DNA from: a virus
Virus record (IMG/VR): IMGVR_UViG_3300025132_000317
Location: 1-23,140 of that record
Direction: 5' to 3' (one strand)
DNA: 23,140 bases
In this document: positions 16,264 through 22,720 of the stretch, piece by piece
Layout: the number at the start of each line of letters is the position of its first letter
Position numbering within the stretch: position 1 is the first letter of the stretch
Program-made: the position numbers and the translations under genes
The notes under the pieces: model-generated
Databases searched by the model: none
What the model was told of the DNA's origin: nothing
The model's input: only the letters and a program-made list of their open reading frames with translations

Positions 16264-16288
16264 GATCTTTTGTTTATTTATTTTTTTA

Positions 16289-16296
16289 CAAATATA
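16289..16296 (-). promoter_or_regulatory. Candidate -7 element (TATATTTG)
   Basis: The minus strand reads TATATTTG in the 33-base gap, directly after the stop of the basic protein at 16297 and 25 bases before the 98-residue gene. No -33 match is found. It would mark the entry to the fibre block. Confidence 0.35.
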
Positions 16297-16587
16297 CTAA
16301 TATTTTCCCTGTTTACTTTTAGGGGAAGACTTGGTGCTACCGCCTTTTCCTGCCCATAATTTTTTGCACGCCCAATATCTAGCGGTTAGTTTTGATTTAG
16401 CGGTGCCACATTTATGTCTAGCTCTAAAACTTTTTCTTGCTGCGGCAGAATAATTGTGCCCATAGCCTTTAGCTCCAAAGTGAATTAGTTTCTCTTTACC
16501 ACCCTCACAAGCTTTAACCATTTTCTTTTTCCCTGGTCTTGTTGAGGGTCTTACTTTATTGCAAGACATATTTTTTTTACTAGCCAT
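16297..16587 (-). CDS. Small basic cysteine-containing phage protein, 95 residues
   Basis: The chosen start at 16587 (MASKKNMSCNKVRPSTRPGK) follows an A/T leader and avoids overlap with the previous gene. An upstream ATG at 16632 in the same frame would add 15 residues and overlap that gene. The protein is very rich in Lys and Arg, with four cysteines and a recognisable core KCGTAKSKLTARYWACKKLW (residues ~60-79). The tail is Gly/Ser/Lys-rich and probably disordered. I recall similar cores in small proteins of marine phages and large DNA viruses with no known function. Nucleic-acid binding or packaging inside the virion is an inference from charge. Confidence 0.75.
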   Translation of the reverse strand: MASKKNMSCNKVRPSTRPGKKKMVKACEGGKEKLIHFGAKGYGHNYSAAARKSFRARHKCGTAKSKLTARYWACKKLWAGKGGSTKSSPKSKQGKY

Positions 16588-16597
16588 AATTAATTTA

Positions 16598-16831
16598 TTA
16601 TTTTGCTCGTGCAGCTTTAGTGTTTGAAACAAATTGACGGCTTTTACCTTGTCTCTTTTTTTTCTTTGCTGTTGCCGCTAATTGTTTTTTACTTAGTCTT
16701 TTTGCTTTCGCTAATGGTAAACATCTATCAGGATTTTTTTTGTTTTTAGAAGTACCGCAAGGCCCTTTGATTTTACCATCGGTACCAATTCGAACCCATT
16801 TTTGTTTTACCCATTTTTTTAATTCTCCCAT
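16598..16831 (-). CDS. Small basic protein with GPCGTS...RCLPLAKA core, 77 residues
   Basis: The sequence opens MGELKKWVKQKWVRIGTDGK, continues IKGPCGTSKNKKNPDRCLPL, and ends in a run of K, R and A. The W-V-x-I-x-x-(D/G)-G-K-I-x-G-P-C-G-x-S...C-x-P core is one I associate with short proteins in marine phages and giant viruses, possibly the DUF5872 family (unverified). Two cysteines could form a disulfide or metal site. Its start overlaps the stop of the 51-residue gene by one base (TAATG). Confidence 0.75.
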   Translation of the reverse strand: MGELKKWVKQKWVRIGTDGKIKGPCGTSKNKKNPDRCLPLAKAKRLSKKQLAATAKKKKRQGKSRQFVSNTKAARAK

Positions 16832-16986
16832 TAATAACCTTTTGAGTATCTATTAGGATTATTTTTTTTATTTCCTTTCATTAATTTTGAAAACTCTTCT
16901 GCTTGCGCTTTTCCTACTGCATTGTAAGGGAAAGTTCTAGTCATTGATTTTCCTGAATCTGGACATGTATATTTTACTGTTGGCAT
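16831..16986 (-). CDS. Small conserved phage protein, 51 residues
   Basis: Begins MPTVKYTCPDSGKSMTRTFP, continues YNAVGKAQAEEFSKLMKGNK and ends with a basic Asn/Lys/Tyr tail. The MPTVKY-x-C-P...FPYN(A)VGKAQA pattern is one I recall from several marine phage genomes. It may be a tiny beta-hairpin plus helix. The stop overlaps the next start by one base, and the ATG at 16986 follows AATTAATT. Function unknown. Confidence 0.7.
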   Translation of the reverse strand: MPTVKYTCPDSGKSMTRTFPYNAVGKAQAEEFSKLMKGNKKNNPNRYSKGY

Positions 16987-16988
16987 AA

Positions 16989-17135
16989 TTAATTATTTTT
17001 TGCAATAAACTTAGCTTTTGGATCAGCTGCTGTTATTGCTGGGTTATTGTCTATTCCGTGGATTACACTTTGTAATCCTAAATTGTTTTTTCCGTTTTTA
17101 ATTCTAGGTCTATTACCTTTTGCTAATTTACTCAT
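16989..17135 (-). CDS. Small basic protein, 48 residues
   Basis: Begins MSKLAKGNRPRIKNGKNNLG and ends DPKAKFIAKNN. It is basic, Asn-rich and probably poorly structured. It overlaps the upstream gene by ATGA and is followed after two bases by the next start, the spacing of a translated operon member. Not recognised. Confidence 0.65.
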   Translation of the reverse strand: MSKLAKGNRPRIKNGKNNLGLQSVIHGIDNNPAITAADPKAKFIAKNN

Positions 17136-17248
17136 TTCTTTTTCTTTATTGATTTAAGCATCTTGTCTATTTTTGCTGCTTGTCCTTTGTGCATAGCAGA
17201 AGCTTTTCTAAGCTCTGACGCTATTTGTTTTAATTTTTTTGCATCCAT
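17132..17248 (-). CDS. Tiny lysine-rich helical protein, 38 residues
   Basis: Begins MDAKKLKQIASELRKASAMH and ends in KSIKKKK. Twelve of 38 residues are lysine. The whole chain could be one amphipathic helix. Its stop overlaps the next start (ATGA). It is flanked on both sides by genes at two-base or four-base spacing, supporting that it is real despite its size. DNA binding is possible but unproven. Confidence 0.6.
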   Translation of the reverse strand: MDAKKLKQIASELRKASAMHKGQAAKIDKMLKSIKKKK

Positions 17249-17250
17249 AA

Positions 17251-17409
17251 TTATTTCTTTTTTGCTTTCTTAGCGTAATTAGGATCTTTACAATATTTAC
17301 TTGCTGCCATATTCGCATACGCTGAAGGATATCTGTCAAAAGTTCTTTTTGCCCAAGCTATTCCAGCGGGACATATTTTGTTACCTTTTGTTCTACCTTT
17401 TTTTGCCAT
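17251..17409 (-). CDS. Small basic protein with CPAGIAWAKRTF core, 52 residues
   Basis: Begins MAKKGRTKGNKICPAGIAWA, continues KRTFDRYPSAYANMAASKYC and ends in KKAKKK. Twelve lysines and two cysteines. The C-P-x-G-x-A-W-A-K-R-x-F-x-x-Y-P-S-A-Y-A-N-x-x-A-S-K-Y-C pattern is one I have seen in many marine phage and virus sequences, uncharacterised. It begins two bases after the holin gene ends and leads the mini-protein cluster. Confidence 0.75.
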   Translation of the reverse strand: MAKKGRTKGNKICPAGIAWAKRTFDRYPSAYANMAASKYCKDPNYAKKAKKK

Positions 17410-17411
17410 TA

Positions 17412-17825
17412 TTATTTATGTTTATTATTACCCATTACTTTTTCAATTCCACGACTTCCAAAATAACTTCCTATTATTATAGTCAAAACACCTGATATTG
17501 AATTTAATTCTAATCCCCAATACCATCCTATTACATAAGCAATAGAAAAAAATATTAAAGTTAGAGGTCTAACATTTGCTGTAAGCCATCCGCTTTTTCC
17601 ATCTGATTCCCATCTTCGTGTAATCGCTTCCATTTCAGCTTCTTCTATTTTTAATTTTTCAAGAGCAATCTGTTTGTCTTCAGCACTCATGTCACTACCC
17701 CCGATTATAGCTTTAATTACTGACCCCACAGGAGTGTCATTAGCTATATCACCTACTATACCTGGAATTTTATTTAATAAAAATTTTCCGACTCCAGTAT
17801 CCTTGAAAGATTTTTTTTTACTCAT
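17412..17825 (-). CDS. Holin of the 3TM / gene-transfer-agent type
   Basis: A 137-residue membrane protein. The motif RWESDGKSGWLTANVRPLTL (residues 71-90) is typical of the GTA-holin-3TM-like family (SW-L-x-x-x-V-R-P-x-T-L). Two clear membrane segments follow at ~87-107 and ~109-123, with a possible weaker one at ~34-43, and the tail is basic. Holins permeabilise the inner membrane so the endolysin can act. The start overlaps the endolysin stop as ATGA, forming a lysis pair. Confidence 0.8.
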   Translation of the reverse strand: MSKKKSFKDTGVGKFLLNKIPGIVGDIANDTPVGSVIKAIIGGSDMSAEDKQIALEKLKIEEAEMEAITRRWESDGKSGWLTANVRPLTLIFFSIAYVIGWYWGLELNSISGVLTIIIGSYFGSRGIEKVMGNNKHK

Positions 17826-18286
17826 TTAATTATTTTATATATAGTTTTACCAAATTCTTTTTCAGCAAGTAAAACTCTATTTCTGTTTTTACCTTCTCCT
17901 TGATAACTTACGTGTATCCATGCCGGATTGTCATCATCACCAAACTCCCATATTAATTGATCAAAATTACAATGAGACCTTATCCAGTCAAACATTTGTT
18001 TATTAGTCTTACATCCATATACATCATCAATGTCCATTGCCATACCTTTGCAATGTTGGCTGGAAGACGCCCCGTTTAAAGCTTTATTTAAATTTTCAGA
18101 TCTAAACATGCTAGTTATTTTTATTGGGCCTCCTACCCACAACCTTAAAGGTTCAAAAATTTTTTCTGCCAACTCTATCATATTTTTAGTTTGCTCTTCA
18201 TTAGGTGTATTTTCTATTCCGCATCTTTTAGCTGTATTTGAATGTATAGCTTCAGCGTATGTTATATGCTTACTAATTCTCTTCAT
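17822..18286 (-). CDS. Endolysin, peptidase M15 family (D-Ala-D-Ala/L-Ala-D-Glu type)
   Basis: A 154-residue protein with the M15_3-type arrangement: KITSMFRSENLNKAL (57-71), then SSSQHCKGMAMDID (74-87) holding zinc ligands H78 and D85, a catalytic acid candidate E114 in LIWEFG, and the third ligand H125 in WIHVSY. The family hydrolyses peptide bonds in peptidoglycan cross-bridges. There is no signal peptide, so it depends on the adjacent holin. It is joined at both ends by ATGA overlaps, with the small membrane gene before it and the holin after it. All key residues are present. Confidence 0.88.
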   Translation of the reverse strand: MKRISKHITYAEAIHSNTAKRCGIENTPNEEQTKNMIELAEKIFEPLRLWVGGPIKITSMFRSENLNKALNGASSSQHCKGMAMDIDDVYGCKTNKQMFDWIRSHCNFDQLIWEFGDDDNPAWIHVSYQGEGKNRNRVLLAEKEFGKTIYKIIK

Positions 18287-18513
18287 ATATTTAATTTTAA
18301 TATTAAATAAAAAATTGCTGGTATACTAGAATATAAAAAGTCCATAAATTCAGGATTTCCTTTGCTCATATACCAGTCATAAACAATTTCCTTTCCTGCG
18401 TACAAAGTTAATGAAAATATAAATCCATAAATAGAGAATATATATATAAGAGGAAAGGCAGTTATTCCTCCCCAAAAAAAGTGTAATAACTTATCTTTAG
18501 GGATTTTATTCAT
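18283..18513 (-). CDS. Small membrane protein, 76 residues
   Basis: Two hydrophobic segments (residues ~13-38 and ~60-75) around a central polar part KEIVYDWYMSKGNPEFMDFL. The motif KDKLLHFFWG at 6-15 and the DK-x-x-H...KE-x-x-D layout resemble a small VanZ/DUF-type membrane family I have seen in marine phages, but I cannot name it. The start overlaps the beta-barrel gene stop by one base (TAATG) and the stop overlaps the endolysin start (ATGA). Context suggests a lysis accessory. Confidence 0.7.
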   Translation of the reverse strand: MNKIPKDKLLHFFWGGITAFPLIYIFSIYGFIFSLTLYAGKEIVYDWYMSKGNPEFMDFLYSSIPAIFYLILKLNI

Positions 18514-19688
18514 TACAGTCTAATGTTAAACCCAACAGACGATTGATATATTTTAGAATCCCAAAACTTTGTATATTCGGTTTCAACAAATATACCTAAA
18601 CTTTTTGATAATTTCCATCCGAAAGAAATTCCTGCTTGATAGTCTTCCCACTGCTCAAGATTAGCGTTTTCAATTAATCCACCTAAGCCCCAGTTGTTTC
18701 TATTTAAATAGCTAAAATCTAAATCTCCTTTAACATATTTATGATAAGGTAGTAAGTAAGAACCAAATGCATGTATCCAGAAGTTTCTTTTATAATGATA
18801 TACGTCAAAACCTATGATTGGACTAACTACTCCAAAAGCATCAAGATCATTCCAAATCTCTTGGTTATACCTATTCATTAAATCAGCAAAAACTGTATCT
18901 CTAAATTCCAAATCTGTATTAGCTATAATTTCTCCATCAGGATTAATCCAATACCAGTCGGATATTTCATTTCCACTTTCATCTTCTTGAGTGTAGTATA
19001 TATCATCATATCCATAATCAAAACCTAATGAGTACCATGGATTTACTGGCCAACCATTTTCGTCAGTTTCATTTAACCATATTTCAACCGGGTTATATCC
19101 ATAAGGACGATCATGAGTTCTTAAGATTGCGCCTACAGAAATACTTAACTTTTTACCTATTGGTAATTTTGCTCTAACTTCTGCAGCTTTATAATTAAAA
19201 TCGACTCTACCTTGTTTTCTACTCTCTAGTTTTATGACATGGTGTTTACCACTGTGTTTTAAAAAATATCTATGATTGGTAAACACTTCATCTCTTGATC
19301 TTTCTTTTTCATAATGAAAAGTATATTCCAAACCATTTACAGAGGAGTTGGTTGCAGATAATCCAATATTATTTTCTGTGCCATCATAATAATGTTTACT
19401 TTTAATTTCATAATCAAATCTTGCTAGTTTGCGTATCCCTATGCCATATCGATAATCGAAATCATAATAATCAGTGCCGTCTACCACTACCGGCGGAGCA
19501 TACAAATTACCATCAGGATTTGTTCTTACAAAATAATCTTTTACATTTTCTTTTGGATTGTCTATATTACCAGCTACATACAGAGTGCTATATTTAAATA
19601 ACTTGTTAAATATATTATCTTTTTTGTTTTGAGAATTTAAGTTCCAGCATAAGCCTAGAACTAATATAATAGTTGTTATTTGTTTCAT
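18513..19688 (-). CDS. Exported putative outer-membrane beta-barrel protein
   Basis: A 391-residue protein with a signal peptide (MKQITTIILVLGLCWNLNSQ; likely cut near S|Q). The rest has many alternating aromatic/polar strands (YDFDYRYGIGIRKLARFDYE, KLSISVGAILRT, YQAGISFGWKLS, LGIFVETEYTKFW) and ends SSVGFNIRL, like the C-terminal strand of outer-membrane proteins. The middle (~215-275) is Asp/Glu/Trp/Tyr-rich, like long external loops. It is unusual for a phage late operon: it could alter host receptors, block superinfection, or help open the outer membrane at lysis. The cysteine in the signal peptide does not fit a good lipobox. Barrel topology is inferred from pattern. Confidence 0.6.
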   Translation of the reverse strand: MKQITTIILVLGLCWNLNSQNKKDNIFNKLFKYSTLYVAGNIDNPKENVKDYFVRTNPDGNLYAPPVVVDGTDYYDFDYRYGIGIRKLARFDYEIKSKHYYDGTENNIGLSATNSSVNGLEYTFHYEKERSRDEVFTNHRYFLKHSGKHHVIKLESRKQGRVDFNYKAAEVRAKLPIGKKLSISVGAILRTHDRPYGYNPVEIWLNETDENGWPVNPWYSLGFDYGYDDIYYTQEDESGNEISDWYWINPDGEIIANTDLEFRDTVFADLMNRYNQEIWNDLDAFGVVSPIIGFDVYHYKRNFWIHAFGSYLLPYHKYVKGDLDFSYLNRNNWGLGGLIENANLEQWEDYQAGISFGWKLSKSLGIFVETEYTKFWDSKIYQSSVGFNIRL

Positions 19689-19695
19689 ATTATCT

Positions 19696-20019
19696 TTAAA
19701 ATTTACTTTCGATTATTTCATCAATTTTATCTTCGATTTGATTGATTGTGTCCTCGGGTAATTTTAATGATATCCCTGATTCTACTCTATGATATTCTTC
19801 TCCATTATATAATAATATAACAGTAGGAATATATTTAAGTTTATGTTTTTTGAATTTATCTGGGTTTTCAGACATATAAATAGTTCTAGTCTGATATTTA
19901 AATTTTTTTAAAGAAATTTCGTTGTCTATAACAAACGAAGCGCTGAATTGAATTATTTCTATATCAGTTTGAGCAAAACTAAAACATGTTATAAAAAAAA
20001 TAATTATTGCAGATCTCAT
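19696..20019 (-). CDS. Exported thioredoxin-like protein lacking the CxxC motif
   Basis: A 107-residue protein with a flavobacterial signal peptide (MRSAIIIFFITCFSFA|Q). The mature part has a thioredoxin-like order: strand IEIIQFSASF (20-29), an SASFV stretch where WCxxC would be, NPDKFKKHKLKYIPTVILL (52-70) with the cis-proline at P65, then YNGEEYHRVESG and a C-terminal helix. I recall related phage proteins with the same lost cysteines. It cannot perform dithiol exchange, so a binding or scaffold role in the periplasm is likely. It starts right after the stop of the previous gene and ends seven bases before the beta-barrel gene. Confidence 0.55.
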   Translation of the reverse strand: MRSAIIIFFITCFSFAQTDIEIIQFSASFVIDNEISLKKFKYQTRTIYMSENPDKFKKHKLKYIPTVILLYNGEEYHRVESGISLKLPEDTINQIEDKIDEIIESKF

Positions 20020-20334
20020 CTACTTTTTACTTATTTGATAAAGTCTTTCGTCAATTTTAGAAAGCTGATCTTTTATTTCACTTATATCATCTCCTAATAC
20101 ATCTTGCTTTTCCTCTAATCTTTTTACTGTTGATCTCACTAGTTCATCTTTATATTGAAACTCTATTGGGTTTACAGAGTTTTCTTTTAATGCAACAACA
20201 TCTTCGGTGTTTTTAGATACTGCAGCCGAAAGCGTTAAATAAGTTGTAGCTAAAGAAATAGTAAACCCTATTATAATTGCTATTGTTTTTATATCAAGTC
20301 TTACTTCTGTTTCTTCACCTATCTTATGTGCCAT
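20020..20334 (-). CDS. Membrane-anchored coiled-coil protein (i-spanin-like topology)
   Basis: A 104-residue protein with one hydrophobic segment at ~15-37 (TIAIIIGFTISLATTYLTLS) and then a charged coiled coil (VKRLEEKQDVLGDDISEIKD QLSKIDERLYQ in sequence, residues ~69-100). One N-terminal anchor plus periplasmic coiled coil is the layout of inner-membrane spanins, though it is also common in other phage proteins. No lipoprotein partner is visible within or next to it. One-base gap to the upstream gene. Confidence 0.6.
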   Translation of the reverse strand: MAHKIGEETEVRLDIKTIAIIIGFTISLATTYLTLSAAVSKNTEDVVALKENSVNPIEFQYKDELVRSTVKRLEEKQDVLGDDISEIKDQLSKIDERLYQISKK

Positions 20335-20335
20335 C

Positions 20336-20749
20336 TTATTTCTTTTTGCTTGCAGTTACTTTACTTTCTCCTTTAGTAACTGTAACGTCTGTATCAGTCA
20401 CATCTACTTGCATAGGATCATCTTCTTTATCAGAAAGTTCTTTAATCAAACTTTTAATTATTTCTAGTTCTGGTTTTTCTTCTTTTTCCTTAGCACCAAC
20501 TATGTGTTGTAAAATACCTATTAAGGCCATTGCAGCTGTAGAAACAAGACCTATTACCGCTGTTAAGGCTCCTCCTTCTAAAAACTGAGAACTAATAACT
20601 CCAATTACAACTAGTATAGTTATGTAATTAATTCCATGCTTACCTAAATGCTTTGAAGCAATTTCTTTAGCTGTGCTTTTAGCATTAATTTTATCAATTT
20701 CTATTTGAGCTAAAATTTCTTCAGTAGTTTTTTTGCTATTAAATTTCAT
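20336..20749 (-). CDS. Small membrane protein, possible second holin
   Basis: A 137-residue protein: a polar helical N-terminus (1-38), two membrane segments (~40-56, INYITILVVIGVISSQF, and ~60-84, GALTAVIGLVSTAAMALIGI), then a charged tail ending VTVTKGESKVTASKKK. The hairpin of two membrane helices with a charged end resembles class II holins or small membrane accessories. It opens the envelope/lysis run and is preceded by TATCTTTG only five bases away. Not recognised as a named family. Confidence 0.65.
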   Translation of the reverse strand: MKFNSKKTTEEILAQIEIDKINAKSTAKEIASKHLGKHGINYITILVVIGVISSQFLEGGALTAVIGLVSTAAMALIGILQHIVGAKEKEEKPELEIIKSLIKELSDKEDDPMQVDVTDTDVTVTKGESKVTASKKK

Positions 20750-20754
20750 ATTTA

Positions 20755-20762
20755 CAAAGATA
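20755..20762 (-). promoter_or_regulatory. Candidate -7 element (TATCTTTG)
   Basis: The minus strand reads TATCTTTG in the 30-base gap before the lysis run, only five bases from the ATG at 20749. If used, the transcript would be leaderless or nearly so. No -33 match. Confidence 0.3.
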
Positions 20763-20779
20763 ATTTATATTTTTAATTA

Positions 20780-22717
20780 TTATACTGCTGATACTGAAAG
20801 CGTTCCTCCGTTTGCTACTGTTACTCTATATCTTGTTCCGTCAGGTGACCTTAATATTAATCCGCTAGCTGAATCATCTACCTCAATATCACCACCATCA
20901 ACTTCTAATTTTGAAGCAGGACTCGTCGTTCCAACACCTACGTTGCCACCGGCTTTTACTGTAATACGCGATATGTTATTTGTATCTATAAATAAATCGT
21001 GATTACTGGTGTTTGCTAAATGTGAATTAGTATCTTGAGCATAAGCCTTAAAAGTTACATTGTTTGTTGTATCTTTTATTTGTAGATCAGGACTTGAAGC
21101 TGATTGTAAGTGTAGTAAACTACTAGGACTAGTCGTTCCAATGCCTACGTTGCCGGTGTTATATTCAATAGTAACTCTTTCGTTTTCACCACTAGTAGTG
21201 TCTTTTGATGTAATTGCAAAATCAGCGTCGCTTGAACTACCGCTTCCTATTTTCCAATCAGTATAAGCATCTCCACCCCAAGTGTCACTTGTGCCTCTCA
21301 TAAACTCTATACTTGTTGCTGGTGATGATTCATGATCAGCGTGTAGCCTTGCGGTTACAGTACCTGAAGTTTTCTTTAATTCAAGAAGTTGATTTGGATT
21401 AGCGGTTCCAATGCCTACATTGCCTGAAGCATCAATACGCATTTTTTCTATACCGTTAGTAGTAAACTGCATGTAATTAGAAGAGTGCACATATTGGATT
21501 TCACCCGCATCAGTATCATCAGTGTCACCAAACTCAATACGAGAATTACCTGCTGTCGACGCTAATAATTGTATATTTGGAGAACCTGTACCATCACCTA
21601 TAGATAATTCTCTATTAGGACTAGCAGTTCCAATACCTACGTTACCTGAAGAATCAATACGCATTTTTTCAGAGCCATTAACGTTTGTAGCTAAATAATT
21701 ACTAGAATGATTATATATAAATCCGCCTACATTATATGCTGATGTGTCAGAAAAGTAAAGGTTTGAAAAACCAGTTGCACCTCCTAGTATTTGTACTTGT
21801 GAAGTAGAACTTGCTGCTGCACTATCTTGAACTATTAAATCAGTGTCTCCTTGGGCCGCGGCAGTTCCTCCTTTACGAACTTCAAGTTTAGCCCCAGGAC
21901 TAGTCGTTCCAATACCTACGTAACCAGCGGTTCCGGCTGCTCCACTGTTTACAGTAATATATGTATTACCGGCTTTTCGTAATTCAAAATTATAATTACC
22001 ACTAGAGCCCTTACCTACAAGTTCCCATTGAAAAATTGTACCAAGAGCTGTTGAATAAGGATTTAAAATTAATTCAACATCAGTATTAGCGATAGTTTCT
22101 ATTCTTGCGTTACCGCCTTCTAGATGCAGTTTGTCAACAGGACTACTAGTTCCAACACCTACGTTACCTGCGCTAGAAGATGTTAAATATACATTAGCGC
22201 CGCCAGATCCAAGTTGTGATATTCCAGTTGCTATAAGAGTTCCATCTACCTCCAATTTAGCCGATGGACTAGTCGTTCCGACACCGACGTTACCAGAGGT
22301 AGTAATAATCATTCTGTCATTATTTCCATCTGTTTGAAAATTTAACTGACTACCAATACTTGTTCTAATAAAACTATTATTATTATCGTGAAATAATTGA
22401 ATGTTTTTATTGTTTGTTGTATCTTCAATTCTTATAGTAGGAGTTGATACGTCAGCGATATGTAATTTAGTTACAGGACTAGTAGTTCCTATTCCTAATC
22501 TTTTATTAGTATTATCAAAAAACAAATCATTATCACCTCCTATAGAAGAAGCTGAATCAAAAAATGCTACTTGTCCTGTAGCTCCAGATCCTGAAGGGTA
22601 GCTACCTAATAAATTGGCAGGAGTTATTTGTACATTTTCTGCACCATCCCAGCCAACTAAATAATTTACGTTTGCCTTATCTGTTTCAACTACGAATTGT
22701 GAAAATTTTACTGCCAT
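20780..22717 (-). CDS. Tail fibre with GIGTTSP repeats
   Basis: A 645-residue protein. A ~45-residue N-terminal domain (MAVKFSQFVVETDKANVNYL then VGWDGAENVQITPANLL) is followed by a shaft with eight G-N-V-G-(I/V)-G-T-x-(S/N)-P-x-x-x-L-x-(L/V/I) units separated by variable stretches of 30-90 residues, several with ADVSTPTIRIEDTTNN- or SEKMRIDSSG-type sequence. It ends GLILRSPDGTRYRVTVANGG followed by TLSVSAV, a C-terminal cap common in marine phage fibres. There is no S74 domain. Likely a trimeric structural fibre; receptor binding inferred. It begins three bases after the stop of the preceding fibre gene. Confidence 0.82.
   Translation of the reverse strand: MAVKFSQFVVETDKANVNYLVGWDGAENVQITPANLLGSYPSGSGATGQVAFFDSASSIGGDNDLFFDNTNKRLGIGTTSPVTKLHIADVSTPTIRIEDTTNNKNIQLFHDNNNSFIRTSIGSQLNFQTDGNNDRMIITTSGNVGVGTTSPSAKLEVDGTLIATGISQLGSGGANVYLTSSSAGNVGVGTSSPVDKLHLEGGNARIETIANTDVELILNPYSTALGTIFQWELVGKGSSGNYNFELRKAGNTYITVNSGAAGTAGYVGIGTTSPGAKLEVRKGGTAAAQGDTDLIVQDSAAASSTSQVQILGGATGFSNLYFSDTSAYNVGGFIYNHSSNYLATNVNGSEKMRIDSSGNVGIGTASPNRELSIGDGTGSPNIQLLASTAGNSRIEFGDTDDTDAGEIQYVHSSNYMQFTTNGIEKMRIDASGNVGIGTANPNQLLELKKTSGTVTARLHADHESSPATSIEFMRGTSDTWGGDAYTDWKIGSGSSSDADFAITSKDTTSGENERVTIEYNTGNVGIGTTSPSSLLHLQSASSPDLQIKDTTNNVTFKAYAQDTNSHLANTSNHDLFIDTNNISRITVKAGGNVGVGTTSPASKLEVDGGDIEVDDSASGLILRSPDGTRYRVTVANGGTLSVSAV
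20920..22500 (-). repeat. Eight imperfect DNA repeats coding for GIGTTSP units
   Basis: On the plus strand a ~28-base unit like GGACTAGTCGTTCCAACACC followed by TACGTTGCC recurs near 20921, 21128, 21402, 21618, 21897, 22139, 22265 and 22478. Spacing is irregular (roughly 125-280 bases), so it follows the protein repeat and is not a tandem satellite. Some copies (21128, 21897, 22265) are almost identical over 15 or more bases, enough for recombination. Confidence 0.8.
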
Positions 22718-22720
22718 ATT

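Noticed and set aside
16264-16300. Possible terminator between the basic mini-protein cluster and the 98-residue gene
   Set aside because: There is a T-rich run but no inverted repeat able to form a stable stem.
16588-16632. Upstream start giving a 111-residue form of the basic protein at 16297
   Set aside because: It would overlap the preceding gene by 35 bases and adds residues unlike the rest; the ATG at 16587 has an A/T leader and clean spacing.
19631-19688. Reading the 391-residue protein as a lipoprotein because of Cys14 in its signal peptide
   Set aside because: The residues before the cysteine (LGL) do not form a good lipobox, and a signal peptidase I site after NS fits better.
20920-22500. 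Repeats with spacers that could suggest a CRISPR array
   Set aside because: Spacing is irregular, the repeats diverge at codon third positions, and the whole region is one open frame of a fibre protein.
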